Shown one piece after another: positions 26,405 through 32,175 of a DNA stretch of 32,175 nt; within the stretch, counting starts at the first letter, position 1; each line of letters starts with the position of its first letter. A program made the position numbers and the translations under genes. The stretch spans positions 1 to 32,175 of the forward strand of contig JABISG010000107.1 of assembly GCA_018699955.1 (NCBI GenBank), written 5' to 3'. This DNA is from Planctomycetaceae bacterium (GTDB lineage: Bacteria; Planctomycetota; Planctomycetia; Planctomycetales; Planctomycetaceae). The notes below the pieces were generated by a model. It saw nothing but the letters and a program-made list of their open reading frames with translations. It was not told where the DNA came from and searched no databases.

Positions 26405-26905
26405 ATGGCCATTTTGCCGGGACGACTGGGTACGCTGACCGCCCGCGACGTGATGACCAGCCAGGTCATTGTTGTCTACGAACAGGATACGCTGGAATCT
26501 GCGCTGGCAACTCTCAAAGAACACCACATTACCGGGGCGCCGGTTGTTGATGATGAAAACCGATTCGTGGGAATCCTCTCGATTTCGGATGTGATTCCGG
26601 GCGAAGGTCGAGCCGATTCCCTCATGCCGCCATTGGTCCACGGCGTCGATAAAGTGACGTGGGAACTGTACGACCGCGCTGCCCCGAGCGACCCGCAATT
26701 ATCGACCGATAAGGTCTATTCGCGCATGACCCAACCGGTCACCTCGATCACGACCAACGCATCCCTGGTGGAAGCCGCCCGTGTCATGTGTGACGGCCAC
26801 TGGCATCGCGTCCCCGTCATTAACAAAGACGGTTCACTGGCCGGTATCATTTCCACATTGGACGTCCTCGCCGCCCTCGTCAACACCGCCGACGAACCGG
26901 GATAG
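26405..26905 (+). CDS. paired CBS-domain protein
   Basis: A 166-residue cytoplasmic protein made of two CBS domains (about residues 12-66 and 104-160), which together form one Bateman module binding adenine nucleotides. The first has TARDVMTSQVIVVYEQDTLE and GAPVVDDENRFVGILSISDV; the second has VYSRMTQPVTSITTNASLVE and RVPVINKDGSLAGIISTLDV. No effector domain is attached, so it probably senses nucleotide charge and acts through a partner. The start at ATG 26405 is nine residues before the first domain and is reasonable. It is convergent with the next gene, 39 bases away. Confidence 0.9.
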   Translation: MAILPGRLGTLTARDVMTSQVIVVYEQDTLESALATLKEHHITGAPVVDDENRFVGILSISDVIPGEGRADSLMPPLVHGVDKVTWELYDRAAPSDPQLSTDKVYSRMTQPVTSITTNASLVEAARVMCDGHWHRVPVINKDGSLAGIISTLDVLAALVNTADEPG

Positions 26906-26944
26906 CGCTGGCGCGTCGAATAGGATCTTCTGCCGCCCACCACC

Positions 26945-29900
26945 TCACTTGCCGCGAGGCGCGGTTGTCGTCGCTGCGATCTCTTTGATCCGTTTCTCGA
27001 CGAGCGTTTTCTGCAAACCGGTCAAGTCCCCCACCGATTTTCCGTACCAGTGTCCGGCGCGGCCCAGCCATTGTGACTTCTGGATGCGGTTCGACTTCTT
27101 CGACTGGGCGAGATTCCACCAGGCGTCGGCGACGGCCTTCATTTGTTCGGCCTCGGTCGGTGCGGCGATTTCCAGTTCCACGACCGCTGTCAAACCGGCG
27201 TTGTCGCTTTTCGCGAGCAACGGCAGGCCGGCGGTCCAATCCTGTTTGATGAAGCAAAGGTAACTTCCCCACTCCAAATTGGCTTTGGGATCGTCGGGGT
27301 TGTCGGCAAGCGTCTGGCTGGCCGCAGCCGCGTCATCGTCCCGCTGCTTCAGGGCAATAATGTTCCTGCGGAAATCGAGTATCTCTTTGGCCAACGGCCG
27401 CTGTCGGAATTTCGTCGCCGTGCTACTGGCCATCTTGAGAAATTCCAGAGCCGTCTCCATCTGTCCCGCTTCGTTCGCAGACTTGGCGAAATCGAAGGCG
27501 GCATCCGCAACCTCTTTACCGTTCGCCGGAAACCGAACCGACCCGGCAAGTTTCCGCAGCACGGCCATTGTTTCGGCAGAGGGATCGACGTCGAAATGCC
27601 AGACGATCGAATCGACGGCATCCATCGTCAACGCCGTATCGCCGGCGTCGATGGCCAACCGCTTCGCCTCTTGCAGCAAAACGTATCTCGCCACCAGATC
27701 GTCGTCCGATTCCTGTCCCTGTTCCAACAGCTTTTCAGCCAATTTTAACTTTTCGGTGACCCGTTTGAGGCTGGCGTAATCTTCCTTGAAGAGGTCCCGG
27801 ATCAGTTTTTCGGCCGCCTGCTGAGCGGCGATTTCAGGGATGGCGAGGCGATCAGAAGGTCCGGTCGCGTTTGGATTGATGAGTTCCAGTTTCGTAATTC
27901 GGAACTTGGAGCGACTCGCACCGATATACAATGCCTGCTTTTGCGGTATCGACCAGGCTGAGTGAAATTTGAATTTCGAAGAATCGCCCTGCCATTCATA
28001 AACCACCTTCGCCCCGGCCTTAATCGCAATGCCGCCTTTCCGAACGGCAATTTCCATGTCGATAGGTACGTTCGTCTTCAGGAGTTCGCCTTTGTGGCCA
28101 TCGGGAGCCGGCTGTGGTCCGGCCAGCCCGGTGTAGGGACTTGGTAGCCCATAGGACAGATCAACAAAACAAGGAATCTGATGACCATCTACAGGGAGCC
28201 CGACAAAAATACAGTCGTTCCCCGACAGCCGTTCGACTGTAAATCGCAAATCGTACTGGTCCGGAACGCTATCGGCTATTCGCAATTTCGGACTGCGACC
28301 CACTGGAGAAATCAAAGAGCCATTTTCAAACGTCCACTTCCCACCAATCGAAGCTTTGTCCGGATCAACGCGTGGGAGCAAGTTGACGACCCGCGGCGTT
28401 GGCTGCGATTGGGTCACTGCCAGAGATCGCAATTCGATCTTGGTGAAGCGAAACGGACTGTCGCCTCCAATCCACAACTGCCGTTCATTTGGAACTTTGA
28501 AGAACGGCACGTATGGGGAGAGACGCGAGAATTCCCCTTTCCAGTCGAAAAGCGTGCGTCCGTCGATGCTGACTTTCACTCCGGATTTCGTGACCTTGCA
28601 GATGATTTCGACGGGCTGCCTGGTTTTGAGGACTGCTTTGGAGACGACTGCCCCATTCTCTGTCAAGGGTTTTTCATCCAAGGTATGAAGCCCATTGTAT
28701 CGCCTTGCATGTTCCAACATGGCGGCGAAATTTCTGCCCGCTGCTACGAGACCAATGTTGAGACCGGGATCTCGCGCAGCAGTCGTTCGGGATGCGGTAA
28801 CGTGCAACTCGTATTCACTTGGTGGCAAGTAAGGTATCTGCAGGCGCGCATATTTCCCCCCTTTGCTCACGAGCGTTTCGCCATCAAACAGCCACTCCCC
28901 ATGCACTGCGTGTTTTTCTGGATCAATATGTTTCAACAGGTTGACCACGACTCGCGGCGTTGGTAGCGGCCCGGATACATCCAGCCGTCGCAGTTCGATC
29001 TTGCTGATTTTGAAGGGCCCGTAGCTGGCGATTGAGAGGTGATTGTCTGTTTTGAGCTTTAGGTGAGGATGGGGCGATAGACGTGAGAAGTCGCCTTCCC
29101 AGTCAATGATCGGCTTTCCATTGACGGTAACCTTCACGCCCTTGTCGTCGACGCGGCATACAATTTGAGACTCGACGCCAATTTTCAACAGCGGCGCCGC
29201 TCCCGCTTGCCGAGTCGTTTCGTTCTCAGTGGCCAACTTTCCGTCAATCATTTGCAGCCCGCTGGTCCACCCGCGAGGAATATCCAAACTCACCGAAAAC
29301 AGTCGTTCGCCCCCCGCCAATATCATTCCGAAAGTCGAGGCCTGTTTCACCGTTCCGGTTCGCGTCACCGTTAGACGTAATTCGTATTCCTTCGGTGCAT
29401 CATCGGTAATTCGGAACTGCGATGATTTCCCACCCCCCGATGACAACACGCCGTCTTCGATCGCCCAACTCCCACTGATCGCGTCGCGTTTCAGGTCGAC
29501 CTTCTCTAGCAAATTGACGACGCGCGGAGTTGGCTTGGGCTGCGTTTGGGGCGTCACTACGGGCGAATCTGCGGGAGCCGTATCCGTGTTCGTGCTGACG
29601 ACGGGGCTGTCATCTGTCTTCGTCGTTTCGTTGCCGTCTGTCTTCGTTGTGTTCGTGTCGGTTGACGGCGGCTCGTCGACAACTTCACGGCGGGGATTCG
29701 CTTCCCCCGGCACCGTCGCGTCATTGGGCTGAGTTTCCGAAATCGACGGGGGCGGCTCGGATTCGGGCGGGTTGCTCTGCGGGTTCGAGGCTTCGTTGTT
29801 GCTTGCCAGTTGTTGGCCGTCCGGAATGGGTGCGTGATCTTCCTCGCCGCCAAACCAGCCGGAAAATGCGAAGACGATCGCCAACACGACGCCGACCACA

Positions 29901-30310
29901 CCGCCGGCTGCCGAAATGACGAGCGGCGAAACTTTCTTCGGCGAAGCGCCTGCGGAACGCGACTTGTCCGATTGAGCCACCTGATTGAGTTCCATCGGTT
30001 CGGGCAGGGTATCACCCATAACCGGGGCGATGCCGCCGGACGCGCGGAGTTTGTCATCGTATGCGGATTGATTCTCAGCGTTGAGCAGACAGCTGCGGGC
30101 CGTGTCGATCATGCCGATCAACCTGGCGGCGACCGCTTTGTGCTTCTCACCGGCCTGCTTGCGGACGCGGTTGATCGCTTTCTCGGCAGCCGCGTCGATC
30201 TTACCTCGGTCGCTCGTGAACAGCTTAAGCCCCAACAACCGGTAATGATGTGGGGGTTGCTCGCCCGGGGGAATTCCAAGCCAGTCGGTGAGCGCGTTGG
30301 TTTTCGCCAT
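26945..30310 (-). CDS. large membrane protein: J-domain-like N-terminus, TM helix, three tandem modules
   Basis: A 1121-residue protein. Residues 1-95 (DWLGIPPGEQPPHHYRLLGL to QSAYDDKLRA) resemble a DnaJ-like helical domain lacking the HPD tripeptide, a type I recall at the start of planctomycete membrane proteins. One TM helix lies at about 128-151, followed by a Pro/Thr/Asp-rich linker to 260. Three homologous modules cover 261-450, 451-637 and 638-818; each opens with TPRVV and ends in a KIEL or KLEL strand, like LamG/DUF1080-type beta-sandwiches. Residues 819-1121 are helical, with PKANLEWGSYLCFIKQDW near the end. The start at 30310 (MAKTNALTDW) matches the domain; an upstream ATG at 30454 adds a random-looking leader. 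Function is unknown; perhaps carbohydrate or surface binding. Confidence 0.85.
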   Translation of the reverse strand: MAKTNALTDWLGIPPGEQPPHHYRLLGLKLFTSDRGKIDAAAEKAINRVRKQAGEKHKAVAARLIGMIDTARSCLLNAENQSAYDDKLRASGGIAPVMGDTLPEPMELNQVAQSDKSRSAGASPKKVSPLVISAAGGVVGVVLAIVFAFSGWFGGEEDHAPIPDGQQLASNNEASNPQSNPPESEPPPSISETQPNDATVPGEANPRREVVDEPPSTDTNTTKTDGNETTKTDDSPVVSTNTDTAPADSPVVTPQTQPKPTPRVVNLLEKVDLKRDAISGSWAIEDGVLSSGGGKSSQFRITDDAPKEYELRLTVTRTGTVKQASTFGMILAGGERLFSVSLDIPRGWTSGLQMIDGKLATENETTRQAGAAPLLKIGVESQIVCRVDDKGVKVTVNGKPIIDWEGDFSRLSPHPHLKLKTDNHLSIASYGPFKISKIELRRLDVSGPLPTPRVVVNLLKHIDPEKHAVHGEWLFDGETLVSKGGKYARLQIPYLPPSEYELHVTASRTTAARDPGLNIGLVAAGRNFAAMLEHARRYNGLHTLDEKPLTENGAVVSKAVLKTRQPVEIICKVTKSGVKVSIDGRTLFDWKGEFSRLSPYVPFFKVPNERQLWIGGDSPFRFTKIELRSLAVTQSQPTPRVVNLLPRVDPDKASIGGKWTFENGSLISPVGRSPKLRIADSVPDQYDLRFTVERLSGNDCIFVGLPVDGHQIPCFVDLSYGLPSPYTGLAGPQPAPDGHKGELLKTNVPIDMEIAVRKGGIAIKAGAKVVYEWQGDSSKFKFHSAWSIPQKQALYIGASRSKFRITKLELINPNATGPSDRLAIPEIAAQQAAEKLIRDLFKEDYASLKRVTEKLKLAEKLLEQGQESDDDLVARYVLLQEAKRLAIDAGDTALTMDAVDSIVWHFDVDPSAETMAVLRKLAGSVRFPANGKEVADAAFDFAKSANEAGQMETALEFLKMASSTATKFRQRPLAKEILDFRRNIIALKQRDDDAAAASQTLADNPDDPKANLEWGSYLCFIKQDWTAGLPLLAKSDNAGLTAVVELEIAAPTEAEQMKAVADAWWNLAQSKKSNRIQKSQWLGRAGHWYGKSVGDLTGLQKTLVEKRIKEIAATTTAPRGK
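27857..29530 (-). repeat. coding region of three tandem protein modules
   Basis: Three diverged copies of a module of about 180-190 residues: 28961-29530, 28400-28960 and 27857-28399. Shared marks are TPRVV(V)NLL with a following D(P/L)-K, a SW/EW/KW-type strand, EYEL or QYDL, a GVKV(T/S)(V/I) strand in the first two, a DW or EW with G(D/E)FSRLSP in the first two, and a closing KI(E/L)EL strand. Divergence is high at base level, so the duplications are old. Confidence 0.75.
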
Positions 30311-30644
30311 TCTGTCACTCGGTCTTGAAGGAAGACACGGTGAGATCAAACCACAATTCCAAGCAGAGCATCTCACAGATCGAACGACGTTGTCCAATGG
30401 GTTTCTGTCCCGTCCGCACAAAAGGCCAGACGGCTTGATAATATCGTCTGACAACGTATCAGTCTACCTGCCGCTGCCGTCGTTTCTCGTGTGCCAGCCG
30501 CCGTCATTCATCGGGGGAGATGTGTTCCGCTCACCTCACCGTGTCCGCGCCATCTTCTCGCCGAATAAAAAACGGCCCCGCAAACTGTTGTTCGCGGGGC
30601 CGTTTCGGTTCTTGGTCTTATTGATCGACAAGAGACTCTTCGGT
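30311..30644. other. intergenic region with terminator
   Basis: A gap of 334 bases between two minus-strand genes. It holds the terminator of the upstream DUF1501 gene (30570-30605) and, presumably, the promoter of the 1121-residue protein gene. Apart from these I see no gene or motif. Confidence 0.5.
30570..30605 (-). terminator. intrinsic terminator of the DUF1501 gene
   Basis: A perfect 12-base-pair stem (30570-30581 with 30594-30605) with a 12-base loop. On the minus strand it ends in CCGTTTTTTATT, so a full T-run follows a GC-rich stem. It lies 39 bases after the DUF1501 stop codon and should insulate the next gene. Confidence 0.88.
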
Positions 30645-31952
30645 CTAGCCAATCAGTTCTTTAATGGGCGTGCCGCCATTGGCAAGTTTCATGGGACGGC
30701 CGCGTTTCGAGGTGTGTACGGTGTCGATTGGAATGCCCAGAGCGTGTGAGACGGTGGCCCAGATGTCGCCCGGCAAGTAACTCTTGCCGACCACATCGAC
30801 ACCGTCTTTGTCGGTTTGGCCAACTGCGACGCCGCCGTTCAAACCGCCGCCGCCGATCATGTTCGACCAGCTGCGTGCCCAGTGATCGCGGCCCACATTC
30901 GCGTTGATCCGCGGGGTGCGGCCGAACTCACCCATCCAGACGAGAACAACATCGTCGAGCATGCCGCGTTGGTCCAGGTCTTCAACAAGCGCTGCGATAG
31001 CGGTGTCCATCGGCGGCAGGTTGGTATTTTGCAGGGAACCGAACACATTGGCATGCAGATCCCAGCCGCCGGGAACGCCGACTTCGATGAACGGGACGCC
31101 GGTTTCCACAAGGCGCCGAGCCATCAGCAAGCTGCGGCCGAATTGCCCGCCAGCGGCGTTCGCCATGCCGGCCTGCCCGGTGTCGCCCGTGTACTTTGCG
31201 AGTACCTCTGCCGGCTCTTCATCAACTCGGAACGCCTTCATCTGCTCCGATGTCATCAGGTTCACCGCGCTCTGATACACGTCCTTGTGTGATTTTGGCG
31301 AGTCACCCCGTTTGGAGTTGATGAAGTTCGTCTCAACAACATCGAGCATTTCGAGCCGAGCGGTCAATCGCTTACGGTTCAGGCCGCCCATTTTGGCATT
31401 CTGAATCTGACCGTTGCTATCGACGACAAACGGGGCATGCGTCATTCCCAGAAATCCCGCACTGCCGCCGCCGCCACGAATGGAGATATAGGAGGGAATC
31501 TCCAAATCTTTACGCTTACTGCTCAGTTCGTGACTGACGACCGAGCCGAATGTCGGATGGACGACGGTGGGATTCGGGACGAACCCGGTGTGCATGTAAT
31601 ACCGCCCGCGATTGTGGTCCGCTTCACGCGTACTCATCGAGCGGACGACGGAGAGCTTGTCCATCACCATTGCGGTTTTGGGCATGTGCTCGCTGATTTG
31701 CAGGTCGCCTTTGGTGTCGATCGGCTTGAACTCGCCGCCGTTTTTTGAACCCGGCTTCAGGTCCCAAATGTCAATCGTCGGCGGGCCGCCAGCGGCCCAC
31801 ATCAGGATGCATGATTTCCGATTCTTTTGTACCTGGGCCGCGTTCGCCGTCAGGTGCGACATGAACTGCCACGATGAGACGGTGGTCGCTGCAGTCGCCA
31901 TGTGACGCATGAAGTGGCGACGATCCATACCTTGGGGGACATTAATAGTCAT
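30645..31952 (-). CDS. DUF1501 protein (second copy)
   Basis: A 435-residue DUF1501 protein with a Tat-like N-terminus, [20 protein letters not shown] (from residue 9). Domain stretches are [59 protein letters not shown] and [24 protein letters not shown]. Compared with the copy at 16137, the N-terminal site reads GGPPTID in place of GGPSHVD, so the His of that motif is missing while the later Asp, His and GRDH residues remain. GGAG 7 bases before the ATG supports the start. It follows a DUF1553 gene in the standard order and has its own strong terminator. Function unproven, probably a periplasmic hydrolase-like protein. Confidence 0.93.
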   Translation of the reverse strand: MTINVPQGMDRRHFMRHMATAATTVSSWQFMSHLTANAAQVQKNRKSCILMWAAGGPPTIDIWDLKPGSKNGGEFKPIDTKGDLQISEHMPKTAMVMDKLSVVRSMSTREADHNRGRYYMHTGFVPNPTVVHPTFGSVVSHELSSKRKDLEIPSYISIRGGGGSAGFLGMTHAPFVVDSNGQIQNAKMGGLNRKRLTARLEMLDVVETNFINSKRGDSPKSHKDVYQSAVNLMTSEQMKAFRVDEEPAEVLAKYTGDTGQAGMANAAGGQFGRSLLMARRLVETGVPFIEVGVPGGWDLHANVFGSLQNTNLPPMDTAIAALVEDLDQRGMLDDVVLVWMGEFGRTPRINANVGRDHWARSWSNMIGGGGLNGGVAVGQTDKDGVDVVGKSYLPGDIWATVSHALGIPIDTVHTSKRGRPMKLANGGTPIKELIG

Positions 31953-32053
31953 GCTTGTCTCCGGAATAAAAGTGGGGGATTTTGTTGTTGATTTTCAAAT
32001 ATCGGACGAGTCCCGCCGGGCGCGGCCGACGGGCTTTGGAATTCACGTTGTTG

Positions 32054-32175
32054 TTAATGGATGAAGATGAATTCGTTGGAGTTCAATAACGCCCAGTACA
32101 GGTCCTGGTACGCTTCGATCTTGTCCGCCTGACGAGCGCGAATCATTTTGGTGGCGGCACCGATTTCTTTCCGCG
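32054..32175 (-). CDS. DUF1553 (PSD1) protein, C-terminal end, cut by the window edge
   Basis: The last 39 codons of a gene entering from beyond 32175. The translated end ([20 protein letters not shown], then SNEFIFIH and TAA) is the typical C-terminus of DUF1549/DUF1553 proteins; compare the NLNEFLYID end of the gene at 13974. The stop is 101 bases before the DUF1501 start, the usual layout of this gene pair. It is partial only because of the window, not broken. Confidence 0.85.
   Translation of the reverse strand, partial: RKEIGAATKMIRARQADKIEAYQDLYWALLNSNEFIFIH

Noticed and set aside
1..32175. CRISPR arrays, tRNA or rRNA genes, transposases
   Set aside because: No regularly spaced repeats, no cloverleaf with a T-loop outside coding sequence and no transposase-like protein were seen; weak tRNAs could be missed by eye.

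Overview
The window reads as chromosome of a planctomycete, most likely order Planctomycetales; the genus cannot be fixed from sequence alone. The evidence is two DUF1501 proteins, each next to a DUF1549/DUF1553 protein (a pairing typical of this phylum), Tat- and Sec-exported SMP-30-type proteins, a receptor-like Ser/Thr kinase with a very large extracytoplasmic part, an FHA protein, and a 1121-residue membrane protein whose J-domain-like start and C-terminal region look planctomycete-specific. Base composition is moderately GC-rich and fairly even. No tRNA, rRNA, CRISPR, transposase or phage gene was seen.

Layout. 1-2573 (minus strand): rluB-type pseudouridine synthase overlapping pyrK, then a small unknown protein whose stop codon lies in an attC-like element (117-164). 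3369-4704 (plus): FHA protein with a good intrinsic terminator, then YqgE/AlgH. 4780-5115 (minus): a small, possibly exported protein. 5348-9452 (plus): aldose-1-epimerase-like protein, SDR oxidoreductase, two-pore-helix potassium-channel-type protein, STAS protein and acetamidase/formamidase, the last two overlapping by 4 bases. 9487-10299 (minus): an exported TPR plus SH3-like protein. 10589-12862 (plus): secreted SMP-30/gluconolactonase and an exported alpha/beta hydrolase. 12878-17627 (minus): DUF1501, then DUF1549/DUF1553 with a CxxCH heme motif, then a second SMP-30 protein with a Tat signal. 17877-20346 (plus): the housekeeping set rpmE (type B), prfA, prmC. 20386-24684 (minus): receptor-like kinase. 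25290-26905 (plus): nucleotide-sugar epimerase and a paired-CBS protein. 26945-30310 (minus): the 1121-residue protein with three tandem homologous modules. 30645-32175 (minus): second DUF1501 gene with its own terminator, preceded by the 3' end of a second DUF1553 gene that runs off the window.

How the genes may work together. The rpmE-prfA-prmC block serves translation: PrmC methylates the GGQ glutamine of the release factor encoded next to it. The 10.6-17.7 kb block collects exported lactonase/esterase-like enzymes with a DUF1501/DUF1549 pair and suggests periplasmic turnover of complex carbohydrates, although no substrate can be read from sequence. The kinase, the FHA protein, the STAS protein and the CBS protein are signalling parts scattered among enzymes. 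The least explained items are the three-module 1121-residue protein, the kinase ectodomain, the attC-like cassette at the left edge, and three intergenic palindromes near 6.3, 9.45 and 11.65 kb that look like dispersed repeats.
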